The notes: a model not told the origin generated them from the letters alone. DNA of 64,000 nucleotides from Melastoma dodecandrum (GCA_029817715.1 JARUPY010000211.1:360185-424184), one strand, 5' to 3'; positions 43,950-56,110 are shown, counted from the first letter of the stretch. Numbers and translations are program-made.

Positions 43950-45330
43950 AGTTCTTAGATCCCCTCAACTGGTTCATCGTCAAATTCGGCGACATCAAGA
44001 GAAGATTGTCCAAGTTCACTCAAGACTCGTGGCTGGTTTTTTCTACACATCCATTCCACCGTCGCCGTCCTCATTAAACGGGGATAAAACTTCTACTCCA
44101 CCTGATAATTTCTTTAGGTCATTGAGGGAATATAGATCCCCCTGTAGCTCTTGGTAGTTCAACCCATAATCCGATAAAAAATAGGATTTTTCAGCTCGAC
44201 GGTCAAGCTTGTTCTCTCATATTTGATTCGGAAATATGAGCAAAAACAAAATACTTCTGAAAACTCTTAAATAACTCCACCGAACATTTTTTTTCCCAAA
44301 CCAAGCTTCATACCGGAGTAAAATTTTTCAACCGTCTATTAGTATAGGTAGCAAATTTAGCAGATAAACCGAAGTGTTTGCCGCTTCGGCCCAAAACTCC
44401 TTCGGCAATCCCCATTTCAAAACACCAAACATCCTTGACAATACCATTATAGATCTGTTTCTTTTTCCGTTCACTGAGCCCTATTTTGTCAGCATGAGAA
44501 TACGGCACCGTAAACTGTATGAATGATCCCGGCTTGCGCACTGAAATTTTTTGTATTCCCCAGAAGTATAATCATTTCCGTTGTCCGATCCTCAATGCTT
44601 TAATTTTACAATCACACTGATTTTCGGCTACCTGGCTTAAAATTTTGACAAACTCGCCGAAAACTTTACTTTTTGTCGTTGAGAAAAACATATCCAACAA
44701 AAACGAGTAAAATCGATAGATGAAGATAAAAAAAATACTCTACTTCCATTTAAAAGAAGGGCACACTCATTGGACCCAACAAACATCTGAATGAACCAAT
44801 TGAAGTTTCTCCGTTCAATTCTCCACTTCGCTTCTTTCAAAAGGAGGTCCGGATTGCTTTTGCCCGTATTCACAAAACGACACAAACATCTGAGCACGAT
44901 AGCATAAATAACCGGAAGGTCAATAATCACCACTCATCTGAATGCCATACTTCTTCAAAGTAGTGAGGCTTATATGGCCTCCATTTCTACTATGCCCATA
45001 CACTCGAGAATCAATACTACATTGGTCCGACAAGGACAAAGAAATCTGATTTAAATTTTAACTTGGAAAACAATCCGATCGCTGCATTTTTCACTTTCCA
45101 TAAACTTCCTTTCCATCATGGTCAACCACTGAAACAATTGCAAATCCTCGAAGTGCAAAATATATTTATTTGCTTCCAAACAAATGTCCCAAACACAAAA
45201 GATTTTCGGCACAATTCTGGTACAAAAATGAACAATCTGAAAAATTACGCGTTAGTACCCGAAGCAATTTTATAATAATAGTCGAACCCCGTTACCAAGA
45301 GCTCCTTTAGAAGCTGTCCACTGTCCCGAT
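43950..45330 (-). pseudogene. Copia integrase, decayed
   Basis: On the minus strand a core fragment at about 44308-44541 reads QFTVPYSHADKIGLSERKKK, matching the Copia integrase region before the catalytic Glu, then GLSAKFATYTNRRLKNFTPV. The rest is broken by stops and frameshifts. Confidence 0.65.
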
Positions 45331-46630
45331 TTTAATGCTGGTTGAGAAAGACTTATATCCAAGTCTGATAAATAATTACCTCATCGTGGAGGACATATGA
45401 TTGCGTTCATCCGCTGTTGATGAGCCATGCATCCATCTCCATAACTTGGCTGCAGAAAAGGTGATGCCGCAAAAGAGTTTGATCTTCCTGCATTCGACTT
45501 TATTCTTCGCGACCTTGTGCTTGCTCTTCAGATAACAACCTATCATCTTCCTACATAATTTTTTCACCATGACCAGGAACATAACAATGCATGCACTTGT
45601 AACCTGGTCCTAAAAACCAACAGAAAATCTTTCCGTATGAGAAGGTATTACTACAGATGGAGAGCATGGAGGAAAACTCTTTTCGATGTTTTTCCCAGCC
45701 CAAACTTTTTTGTTCCTTGAATTTTTCTTTAGGACGGCACTGTTTTCCCTTCTCGTCTCGTTTTCTCATGGGCATATTTCTCGCTTTTCCGTTTGCATTC
45801 ATTAAAAGAAGTGCGCCTTCAGTTTGCTTCCTCATGTCTTATAGCCTCTCCTTTGTTCTTGGTGCTTGAAGAGAACTAACCAATTCCACGACTGTTCAAC
45901 TTAGTGAACAGTCGGTGATACTTCCAATGCAGAAGAGTCTGTCGACACAAAATCTCTTTTGAATAATTCACAAGAATCTTTTCAATCAAATTATGCATGT
46001 CTGGCAACTCAACCTACAGACAGTCCTGATCTGATTGACAAACCCTCATCAGCTTGTTGACCATATTCTTTTGATACTCTCACGAGTCCCTTCATTCTGA
46101 GCGAAATCAAACTCTCTCCATAAATATAAAACTCTTTATTCTCTGATTTCGGCCACTACCTTCGACACAATCTCGCCTTTATTTTTTTTTTTTTTTTAGT
46201 CTATTCCCACTGCTTCCTTTCCCGTCATCACAAGTAAGAATTCCTTTGCAAGTACTCTCTTCAGAGAAGAAAACAGGAGGCCTGGAAGTTATCATCAAGG
46301 GATATGAACCAGCTTGCTGAGACTCCTCATTGTGTAGCCCTCAACTGTGATTTAATGATTTTTATTAGGATATGAAGGAAGGGCTCAAGCTCCTCAACGT
46401 CCTGCACAATAGGCTAATTTCAGGAGATCCAGAGATTTCAACCAAAATCTTCATCTTGGTCCGCTCCAAATTTGATAGTTTTCACCAGCAAAACGGCCGT
46501 CGGTGGTCGTACAGAAAACCCACATGGAGGAAGACATGATGACAAAATTCAAACGGATGATTTGTGTATGGAAAGGAAAGGAATATTTTTTAAGCGTGTA
46601 CTCACTTCACAGTCCCTCAATATTGCGAGC
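45331..46630 (-). pseudogene. Copia gag and protease, decayed
   Basis: A zinc-knuckle-like CMHCYVPGHGEKIM lies at about 45594-45553, with its last Cys out of frame. A protease-like stretch (WLINSG, then a stop) is near 45430. The gag N-terminal part is too degraded to place. Confidence 0.5.
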
Positions 46631-46641
46631 TCTGATTACCA

Positions 46642-46899
46642 TGTCAAACTTGCAATTCGAGGAAAAAAAAAATTGTAGAAAATTTTTGGTATGGCAAAAA
46701 ACTTATTAAAGCTCACGTTAACAAGAGGGTTTTTAAAATAGCAAAAAAAATCAAAAACTAAAAAAGAATCTAAAACTGCAATAATAAGATCTCCTAAAAT
46801 TCGTTTTATAAAATTACTTAAGCCTAAATCAAATCTTATTCAAACTTGTAACATTAGGTAGAAAACAAATCAAAAATCCTAAAACCTTAACAACTGACA
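46642..46899 (-). repeat. 5' LTR of the Copia element
   Basis: It starts TGTCAAACTTG and ends CAACTGACA in plus orientation. The minus-strand PBS-like TGGTAATCAGAGC directly adjoins it at about 46641-46629. Confidence 0.85.
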
Positions 46900-47270
46900 A
46901 GAACACCAACTTTGGCCCATACAAGTAACGGTGATGCTACCCATGGTGGAGGTAGAGTAGTCGTTGGAGAAACTGTGAACATTCACCCAAAGATCAAGGC
47001 CAGCTTCAATTCCAACCAAGGAAGAGTCAAACCTGGAGGGTGAACTTGACACTCGAAACGTTTTATTTGATGGGAGCCAACTCCAACCGTCTGCCAACGT
47101 ATCTGTAACAACAGTGATGTAGAGTCACGTTTGGGGAGACCAGGGGGGAAGATGAGATGGGAAGGTGACCCCTGATGCTTATGTTCAAGAGCAAGAAATC
47201 GACCGCTATGAAACTGTACCACGACAATCGATGTCGCATCGAAGGTCTTTCGGATCCGATGGGAGTGTAA

Positions 47271-47662
47271 ATCGTGGTGGCATCTTTGGGATTATTCGTT
47301 CCCATCAATTCATTTTACACATGTCGTTTTAATTGTTTCTAATAAGAGTATTTTGGTTTATGTAATGTATTACAAGTGTTTTCCGTTTAGGAAACCAAAA
47401 TGATATTTACAATTATCAAGGACATGCATGTTTCATTTCCACAGAAGCTAAAAAATTCCCATCACCCAACCATCTAACTACATCATCACGTTTGTTCACG
47501 AAACCGACGTATCCTCTAATTTTTTTTTGTACTTCCTTTTTATTATAACTTCATTTGTTTTCTTTTATTTTGGACACTACTTACAATCACGTGAAATGAA
47601 GGTGGAAATACGAAAAATGTATTTGATTACATTCCACGGAAAGCTAATGATGCATGTCTGAA

Positions 47663-47703
<41 letters not shown>

Positions 47704-48339
47704 TGAATGTCTAACGGGGAGGAGCAATCGACCGCCCCGAGAAACGAGGTTTAGATTGTGACGTAAATCAGGGTCAATCGAGCCTCGGCTCCCATCTCAC
47801 AGAGAATTATTCTCCATTACTCGAATGATTACGAGTGTTACAAAGGTTGGTGGGGGTCACTTGGTCTCAATATATAAGGCAGATCAACTTATATTATTGT
47901 CCCTTTTAATTCACACAACTACTCTGGTACAAATAAGATTTCAAGATTAATTCCAATCATTTTATATTCAGTCAAATTTATTATGGGAATAGCATCCAAA
48001 AGTTTGTCCTACAAACCCAACACTACGGCGTATTTAGAAGATGCTTCGGATCCAATCATTTTTCTTCTTTTGCTTTTGTTGACCAAGGACTCTATCCTTC
48101 AGACTGAAAGGGTATGTTGTCTAGAAACTCCCAAAATTTCCCTCAAACTCAGCACACCACACGGCGATCCTTACGCCATTCTTAATAAGCGCACATATAT
48201 ATACACAAGCTCACACACGTTCAATCTCACACCACCACCATATCTTCAACACCCAAAACCAAGAGCAACTAAGTTCGCTACGTGGCTCCCCCCTCCGATT
48301 TCGCTCACGATAAATGGGCGTAGAACGTCATCTCCCAAG
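47271..48339. other. Spacer with an AT dinucleotide repeat
   Basis: An (AT)n run occupies about 47661-47701. An open stretch from 47983 has no recognisable content. The final 150 bp look like a promoter/leader of LEA_2 copy 3. Confidence 0.45.
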
Positions 48340-48960
48340 TCCGACCGGTAAACCCCAGCGCCACTCTCGACCGCAGCAGAGGAGAAGAGAAGCGCAAGGA
48401 AGAGTATGAAAGTGTGCCGTCTACATCGCTGCAAATTCACCGTGTTCCAGGTCATGGTCATCCTCCGTCTGTCGCCCTACTTGTCCGTTGAAGGTCAAGT
48501 CCCCCAAGTTCACAGAGGTTATGGGGAGCTCCAGATCCAGAGCCTCGACACTGGACCATGCCCGCGCCATCGTTCAAACATGTCGATTGTTCGCTCCCAA
48601 CAGGATCAAGAATCCCAACTTCGGCCCTTATAAGTACGACGCAACCATGGTAGGACTTCACCTACGGAGGGGTAGTCGTCGGGCAACGTTGAGATCCCCA
48701 AGAGCAAAGCAAAGCTATTAAGTCCACGAAGAAGATTAACGACGGGAGTGTGACATTGGACTCAAACGTTTTTGTCAGGTGCTGCCACTTCCGGACTCGG
48801 GACGGAGCTGAGCAAGGGTGTGATCACTTTGCGGGAGGCCATGGGGAAGATGAATAGGGAAGGTGACGCAGATGCTCATGTTCAAGAAGAAGAAGTCGAC
48901 CCGAAATGGACTGCAACCATGACAGTCGATGTCGCGTCCAAGGCCGTTAAGTCGGTTTGA
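48340..48960 (+). pseudogene. LEA_2 copy 3, frameshifted
   Basis: Homology to copy 1 runs from the basic stretch (EEKRSARKS in one frame) through the membrane segment (FTVFQVMVIL), the domain (KNPNFGPYKYDATM) and the 3' end (GTELSKGVITL, then DVASKAVKSV and TGA at 48958). Numerous one- and two-base indels change frame, and the N-terminus is not intact. No single start codon can be assigned. Confidence 0.7.
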
Positions 48961-49419
48961 GTGTAACTAAGGGAAAGCGCAGATTGCCGAATATGTAGAG
49001 AGGCTTTGTAAAATTCTGATTTGATTGCAGGAATTGATTTATTCATTAGTTTTGTGATTGAAAGGTGTTGCTTCTAAGAATTTTTCTTCTGGCATATTTC
49101 TGAGATTGGTCCTATCTTTAGTATTTTATTTCAAATTAATGAAGGTTAAGAACCTTGGCCACGGCGACTAAAATAACTAAAACTCATACGTGGACTAATC
49201 TAATGAAATTTTAAATCAAATATTGAGCATTCTGATTCCTATCGAATCCGGGATCCGCCCGACTATGGGACCCTGAGTACGGACCCGCCATCACCAACCA
49301 TACATTCTATCAATTGCCGTAAAAATACACCATTGAATTTCCTTCATAATCCGTATCCAAACAAATCGTAGAATGGATAGGAATGGATTAGAGGGGTCGT
49401 AGTACTAACCCTCAGGCAT
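48961..49419. other. Spacer between LEA_2 copies 3 and 4
   Basis: Likely 3' flank of copy 3. No gene seen. Confidence 0.4.
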
Positions 49420-49866
49420 TGGGGGGTGGAACAGGGTAAGGGATGTCCACTAGTATGGATCACAAAGAGTCGCCCGCCCCTTTTCCTCGTGGAGGAGGAT
49501 AAGCCAAGGAAGAGGATCGAGTGGGCTGGCGCGTATATCACTGCTTTTCAGGCACGATTTTCCTTCCAGGTCATGGCCCATCCTCGTTGTCATGTAGTCA
49601 AGGTGTTGGTCAGGGAAGCTTCCAGATCCAGACGCTCGATGCGGACCAGGGCGGCTCCATCAATTCAACATGGAGGAGTTCGTCGCGCTGGATCCGATTC
49701 AAGAACGGCAACATTAGGCCCAACGAAGTTTGAGGCGAGCATCGACCAACTTCACGTATTGGTGGACGTGGTGGTCAGTCAGACAGGACGTCCCCTGGAA
49801 GCAAGGAGAACATTCAAGACCCGCCAAGAAGATCGACGTGGAGGTATCACTGAGCTCCCACGATAA
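49420..49866 (+). pseudogene. LEA_2 copy 4, truncated and frameshifted
   Basis: Recognisable pieces are KPRKRIEWAGAYITAFQ, FQVMAHPRCHVVKVLV and the out-of-frame equivalents of FQIQTLDADQ and RIRFKNGNIRPNE, in the order of copy 1. The last part ends near the KKIDVEV segment, and the C-terminal third is missing. Confidence 0.6.
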
Positions 49867-50033
49867 TTAAATTCCTACGAGCAAAAACAATGTATGGTTC
49901 TCCCACAAAGATTCTACGTGCTATTAGTCAATCCAACGAGAATGGAATTGTGGGCCAAAGTCTTCTCATTATCCGATTAAATAATGGGATTATGAAAATG
50001 GATTTGGTCAATTCCATTCTCTTTTTTTTTTTT

Positions 50034-51121
50034 GGCAAAATATACGTTTATAGATTTTGATTTATTATATTAATATTATATATGTAAATTATGATCTGTG
50101 ATAATATTATATATAAATTATATAACGGCCCCTACAACTTTTTGTCAAACCTATCTAATATAGTCAACATCATTTTTTCGAAAATCCAAAATGTCACAAA
50201 CTATCTAAGCAAACTTTTTCTATGACAAAAGTTAGACGGACACGGGGACTGGTGCCGACGAGGTAACTTAAACTATTGTCCCAACGTCGCAAAACCGCGT
50301 TTGTAATCAACGGGAGTTCGGGGAAGTCCACGTCTGGGGACCACGGTCACGGGTATCTGTAGCCGGGTAGCAAACCCTTGAAGTTGTCCTCTTACCGGGC
50401 AATCCCCCACCCATGTAGGGGTCGCACTTGCTCCATGCTTCCCAAGGATAGTTTCACTCCCGTCGTTTGAGCGCCGGGAAGCGTCGGCTCTGACTTTCCT
50501 TCAGGGATTTTCGTTGTTCCTTCCACGAATTTGGTAATATTCCCTGATAACGGCCGCACCGTCAGAGTTTGCCCCTTCGATGGCCCTCGAGGGCGTTTCC
50601 CGGCATGACTTCGTATTTTTTTATCTGCCTCTTCTCCTTTGCGTTCAACAAACATTCAGGTAGCAGCAAGTGGTCCCTGACTGCCGGTGGCCTAGGGTTT
50701 AAGGATGCCTCTGGAATCAGGAACTTGCCTGTGAAAACCCTCCGGAGAGTACCTTCGTGAGTTCATTTCGCCATGGGTCATCACCCGGTCGTCGTTCAAC
50801 TACTGTCCACACTTCCTTTGCCAGCCCCAGATCCACCAGCTAGATGCCCCTCCGAACTTACGAGCCCTCAATTGTGTTTGGAACAAATGAACGATCACTA
50901 ACATCACCATCTCCTTGGCTTCCCGAGCTGGTGTGGACTATTTTGCCGACGTGGACAATCGTTAAGTCCACGTCGCACCGACCCCGAAATGCCGTCTAAA
51001 CATTTAACACAGAACATGGTTGCTTAGATAATTGTGGACATTTTGATATACCGTAAAAAGATGTTGACAAAATAGAATAATTTGTGACAAAAGTTAAAGG
51101 GCCACAAAAGTATATTTTGCC
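50034..51121. mobile_element. Mutator-like TIR element with GC-rich internal sequence
   Basis: The left end GGCAAAATATAC is inverted at the right end (GTATATTTTGCC). After an AT-rich insert on the left arm, similarity extends through GGCCC, AACTTTTGTCA, TAGTCAACATC, CAAAATGTC and CTATCTAAGCAA, giving inverted arms of roughly 150-200 bp. Target duplications cannot be read because both flanks are T-rich. The interior (about 50280-50960) is much richer in G and C than its surroundings and has a minus-strand open stretch at 50392-50655. No transposase is seen. Captured host sequence (Pack-MULE) is possible. Confidence 0.6.
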
Positions 51122-52261
51122 GTTTTTATTTTTATCGTTTTCGTGCACTTCCTTGGGAAAAAGGCTTTTTGTCGTGTTGTGTTCTCCATATCAGGCTGAG
51201 CAATCCCACGTCACAGAGACTTGATAATTCGTCAGAAAAACGACCAAAACTTAAACCACCCGATCGCTTCCCCAAGGCGGAAATAAGATCCCGACAACTA
51301 ACGCGAGGATGTTTCTGGCGCCAGGGTTTGGGTCCCACGTTCGTCCTTACCTCCACCAAACACTCTCACCGAGCTCTATCCTCCCCCAGCCCCAGCCGTC
51401 TGAATTCCGTGTTCATCCCCCAGAAATCAACAGAGAATAGGAGGTTTGGATAAGGTACAACGATTTTCTCATCCGCCCTTCCAACGAAGCAAGGGCCAAA
51501 TGGCTTCTCAATTTTTTTAGTTTTTGTTTTCAGTTAGGAGATCTTTTCCGTTTGCCCGGAGTGGGGTGCGATGATAGTTTCGTCGGTGGCCAAGTGAAAA
51601 GTTCAAGGCGAACAGTGTTTTGGTTTTGGTTATGCCCTTGAGAGAGATAAGCTTTGATGAATGACTGATAATGATGGAGTATGTTTTTTGTTGTTTAGAG
51701 TACCAAAAATGATTTGAGATACTAGCGAGGTTATGGTAGTAGTAAACCCCCCCTCGATCTTTCCTGCTTTTAGGAAGGGAGAATTCTTGGTTGGGGTCTT
51801 CGTTTGATATCTTGGTTTCAGCGGCTCAGCGGACTAATTCTTAACTTCGAGGGAAGAAGTGTGGCTGCGTGTACCGGTGCATTGTAATAATGCTCAGGCC
51901 AGGCTAAAGCTAGATGATGGAGCGATATGTTGAATGTACATTAATCATAACCTTGCATAGGCAAAACGTGTCTGCGTTTTCTGGTTATCCCACTAGTCGT
52001 ATAAAGACTGTATTGGAAGGTAGGATGAAAAAAATCGTGAGTCCCAGTTTATACTACTCCTCTCCGTTTTTGTCGATCAAAGATCGGAGTGTTTTCCTCC
52101 CCATCACCAAAAATTGTATATGATTTATTAGTTTATACTCGTCTGCATATATATTCTGCTTTTTCATCTTTAACATCTACCTCTAGCAGGCACCTTCAGT
52201 TTTAAAGTCGAATGACTCTGTCCTATTCAACTCAGTTACTACAACCCTGACCCCCCTTATT
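51122..52261. other. Region without a supported gene
   Basis: The first 350 bp are GC-richer and contain open frames on both strands, none recognised. It could be the 5' end of the coding-like sequence that follows. Confidence 0.35.
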
Positions 52262-54137
52262 TTTAATCAGCCCACGACGGTTCGTTGTGGTCCCATGCAT
52301 GGGTGTTGTTATGATAGCTTTGGGGGGGCGCGGGGGATGGAAAGAAGGGGGGGGTGGGGGGAGTCGAGTGGGAGTTGGAGTGCGGGTTGCAGTGGTGGTT
52401 CTGGATGAAGCCGGCAGATGAAGACGGGGAGCATACGGGGGGGGGGGAGGTGAGGGGCGGGGGGGGGTGGGCGGAGGAGAGTGCGGTTTGGCGGTTAGCT
52501 TGCTGCACAACCTAAATGCTGCAAAAAGTATTCCTCTTGAGCTGATTACAGAAGGGACAAAAAATCGTGCGATAGATGCGTCTCTGTACGCCCTTCACAA
52601 GTTATATTTGCAAGCTACTACTACTGGGGAGAATTTATTTATTTTTGATAAAGCCTTCAGGATAGCATTTAGAGGCAAGTTTTATAGATTCGAAGTGGTC
52701 ACTTCCTATATTGTTGTTGCTTCATCTATTTGCAACAGAGATGGGTTTGATATAGTTGCATGACATACGCTTAGCAGACACGTTAGTATGTTTAGCAAAG
52801 ACGACATATCATATATGTAACTATGTTATTATGGGTCGTTGACATGAATTTTACACTGGGCGGAGAGCCTTCTGCATGCTCTGGGAAGTCGCTAAAGCTG
52901 CAGCAACTCTTCATATGTTGTGCCCCTCGTACTCAATTCATCCTTTCTTCAGGGTCAAACTTTTGCTCCTACTCGTATTATAGTAATCCAAACTGGTGTG
53001 GCAGCACTAACTCAACGACCAGAAAGGAAGGAGTTGACAATTTGTAACTATTTCCATCTGTAACTGTGGGCAACCTCCTGTTGTTTTTCTTTCTATAATA
53101 CCAACTTGTCGTTGATTAGCGTATCGGTACTCCTCAGGGAAAGCAATTAGATGGACCCGGAGGATTCTGACCAATATGGGTGAAGTATCCTGTCCAATAA
53201 AATATGTAGAAAACTGTGGAGTGTCCGACGATGATAGTCTGAATCGACCGTCATTTAAGTACTCTGTCACAACGAGGTGAAGGAAGAGGCTATGCATGCC
53301 ATTGTTTTCCACTATAAAGATTATGTTTGTGTAATGAAATTGGTGTCATCGATTGCATTTCTGTCTACTTTATCCCATTCTAGGATCCGGTTACGGGGTG
53401 CCACTAGTAGTAGTGAGGTTGACCAGCACGATGTCATACCCCGTTGTGGAGGGCTCTCTCACCAAGAATCTGGGAGGACCTGTCGATTTGTTTTCTCCAT
53501 CTGTATGACACATCCCGAACAACTACGATACGTTTGAATGAGGAACTAAACTACTCCCATGCAATTTCTTTTGCCCGTAAAATGGAAGGCGTGTCATGTT
53601 CGTTGACTCCTACAGTGAAAAATGTTTCGCCACTTTATCCATAGCATTCCCGTGCATTATTTTGCTTTTGGAGTCTACGCGAAACAGATACACTGACGGA
53701 CAGGTTGGTATTCGATCAATAACTAGTGAAGGAAGGGATACAGGGAAAATGATTTGGGGTGGAGCAATACGAGATGAGAAACACTTCTTGAGGGACAGTG
53801 ATGTTCCCTGGGATAACAGGATTGATGGTAACGTTTGATGATTCTCTCTCTTCTTAATTCATGCTCAGAAACTCGGGGATGGAGTCAAGGAGGTGTACAT
53901 CTCGGGAGACAGTGGGACTGCCTAGATCCTGCTTATGTCCCTGGTGTGTCTCACATCGAGCCAGGTGTGCTCTCGTTCCGTGGGCCGTTTATGAATATCC
54001 TCCAAAATCTTAAGGGGAATGTGGTTGACGGTGGATGTGGTTGGGGTCAACACTCAACGGTGATGGCTGACGGATTGACAGCATATGGTTGCAGCCAAGT
54101 TGATGAGAGAGTTAACGGCCAAGGGATTTCGAGATAA
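52262..54137 (+). pseudogene. Unidentified protein-coding sequence, fragmented
   Basis: Several blocks look like real protein rather than noise. One is at 52467-52763 (SLLHNLNAAKSIPLELITEG, then TTTGENLFIFDKAFRIAFRG). Others are near 53397-53500 (MSYPVVEGSLTKNLGGPVDLF in one frame) and 53596-53838 (FVDSYSEKCFATLSIAFPC). A last block at 53835-54137 ends DERVNGQGISR. They follow one another on the plus strand but in different frames and with stops between. I do not recognise the family. Either a multi-exon gene with introns I cannot place or a pseudogene is possible. Confidence 0.4.
52320..52485 (+). repeat. Cluster of long G-runs
   Basis: Runs of 5 to 12 G recur at 52322-52362 and 52440-52475, separated by short spacers. 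Such sequence could form G-quadruplexes on the plus strand. It is also a place where read errors are likely. Confidence 0.6.
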
Positions 54138-55485
54138 TGACTCTCTGAGCATCACCATAGAATGTACCCTTGGTCAATGAGTCAGCTGCCGGTGAATTGT
54201 TACTTGAGTATACACTTGTTTCAAGGAAATGCAAACCGTCAATAGTCGGTTTGGGACAGCCTCACTCAGGGCATGGGCATTGATTGACCATTTTGGCAAC
54301 GAAGCCGGCCAAGACTTCTTTGTGTTTTGGATTTTCTTCGTAGTTGATCTTGGGCCATGCCGTGATTGCTTACATTTCTTTTTTATTATTCGAAGAGCAC
54401 TTTTACACATGTATACCAACGATACCCAGTCGCTTGGATGCGCTGATTAGGTTACGGGGGCTTCGCTGGGCCCCTACCTTGACGGCCAGAATTCGAGGGT
54501 GTCTGACAGGTCTGTTTCGGGACTCCATCGCCCGGCTCAGGTTAAGGCGAGGTGGGGAAGAAGTCCGATCATGGGCCAGGCTGACACGAGCACGACAAGG
54601 CCCAATCTAGATCCCAAAACATGGAACAACTGACTTTGGGAAGGGAGTCTTGAGAGTTTCGATTGTCCGCGTCGCTTTCTTGATGGCCAAAGGGCCAGCC
54701 ATCGATGTGGGGTTTGGGACATTAGGCTTATTACATTAGGGTGGATCATTTCATCTTTAAGATTGGCCAATAACAAGGAGACAAAACTTTCTTGCGTTCC
54801 GACTTTTTGGTTTCCCACTTTTAAGTTCGTTCAAATCAATGCCTCCAATGGGGCTCTTTTCTTGTGTGCATATGCATCGGCAGATCTTGAACTAAATGCA
54901 TTGTTTGTGCTGTTTATATTGTATTTCATCAGACAGTGACAGATTATCTCTCTCGTTTTGAGCTTGTAAAAAAATAAACAAAAACAACCAAATTCTTAAG
55001 AGGTGGATGGCAACTTCGACGCGTCTCCAATCGTATCTCACCCGCAAAAATGTTTCAGGCCGTCGTTTCATGGCAGGCTTCCCCTTACATATGGACAAAA
55101 CATACCAAGTGACGAAAAAACATGGTAGCAAACTGCTAAGCCAGAGTTTTAAATCAGTCCATATCCTTGGAATGCACAATTATTTTATTAGCATATTTCA
55201 AATTTGTATTTGTATATTTAGTTATAACTAAAGGGCGGGAGGAGGATGTAGTCTTGTGATCCCCAGTACATTTTCAATCCTGTTATAATTACAGAAAGAA
55301 CCAAAAAGTTGGATATTTAAACGCCCCTCTTTAGCACTTCATTAATTTCCCGGTAAACGCGTAAACCTCCCCCTCTCATCAAAAAACCGTCTTACTTCTC
55401 TCAATGGAGGTCGTATTTTACTATTATTCAACCAACCGCACGACGCTCAAGCTTCATCATCGTACAGACATACTCCTACTACCCC
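54138..55485. other. Spacer
   Basis: Open stretches at 54229-54450 and 54344-54610 have no recognisable content. The rest is AT-rich. Confidence 0.4.
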
Positions 55486-56110
55486 ATGCACGTGACAACT
55501 AGCCAAGCAGGCAGCGGCTGTCGTGGCAGCGGAATCGGCGATCAGCATCTGCGGACAAGCTCAAGGTTGTGTACCTCTTTGCTTTCTTCGTCTCCCTGTG
55601 CGCCGTCCTCCTTGTGTTCTACCTCAGCGTCCTACGTCCCAATTGGCCAGAACCATACGGATAGCGGATGTCTCGGCGAAGGATCTCGCGTACGACTTGG
55701 GGAACTCGACCTTACTGAAACGCGACGGTGATCGCGGGGGTGACGTTGAAGAACACGAAACTTCGGAAGGTTCGTGTTCAAGGGGAACGGGAGCGTAGTA
55801 GGGATCGCGTTTGACCGGGGACGTGCTAGGGGAGAGGGAGATCGGGGGAGGGTGGGAGGGAGCGTGGCTGCAAGGCGGGATGAGGTGGATCGAGGTAGAG
55901 GTAGAGGTGGCGTTATCGGGTTGTCGAGTCCTCATGCAGCGGGGAACCTGAGCAGGGGGTTAGTACAGTGGGGCTGCTCCGGAGCTGAGGGGATACGGGA
56001 GGATCGGAGGGAAGGTTCATCTGTTGAAGTACCGTGAAGAGGAGCCTGAGCTCCGCGTTGAATTGCACCTTGAAGCTCAACTTACAAACGCGAACGAAAA
56101 TTTCCAGGAT
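55486..56110 (+). pseudogene. Divergent LEA_2 gene, frameshifted
   Basis: Read across frames, it shows a membrane segment (VVYLFAFFVSLCAVLLVFYL, about 55565-55625) and a domain start (RIADVSAKDLAYDLGNST). A central part corresponds to KNT.FG, and the end reads ALNCTLKLNLQ near 56056. This is the LEA_2 layout, but it is a different subgroup from copies 1-4. At least three indels shift the frame. No single intact product exists. Confidence 0.55.

Larger units (their letters stand above)
42123..46899 (-). mobile_element. Ty1/copia LTR retrotransposon inside LEA_2 copy 2
   Basis: It is bounded by LTRs of 240 bp (42123-42362) and 258 bp (46642-46899) with TGTCA...TGACA ends and a perfect AGAAC duplication at 42118-42122 and 46900-46904. 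On the minus strand the right LTR is followed by TGGTAATCAGAGC, close to the initiator-Met PBS of Copia elements, and the left LTR is preceded by the polypurine tract AAGAGGGAG. Pol order on the minus strand is protease, integrase, RT, RNase H, which is the Copia order. The frames are broken by many stops and indels. Confidence 0.9.
41819..47270 (+). pseudogene. LEA_2 copy 2, split by a Copia retrotransposon
   Basis: The 5' part is 41819-42122 and the 3' part 46900-47270. The ATG starts MAEKMQQQ as in copy 1 but meets a stop at once and has several indels; an internal portion is still clearly homologous (AVYIAAFTVLQVVIILVFALVV when read across frames). The gene breaks after the codons for IRVKN, exactly at the Copia insertion. 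It resumes with AGAACACCAACTTTGGCCC and decays through many frameshifts. A TATAAAT lies at 41716. It was a full tandem duplicate before disruption. Confidence 0.75.

Noticed and set aside
47983..48351. Small gene upstream of LEA_2 copy 3
   Set aside because: The translation is low-complexity and Pro/Thr-rich, and it overlaps the likely promoter and leader of copy 3.
50392..50655. Ubiquitin-like protein in the Mutator-like element
   Set aside because: A few residues recall ubiquitin repeats, but the match is too weak and short to claim; it is reported only as possible captured sequence.
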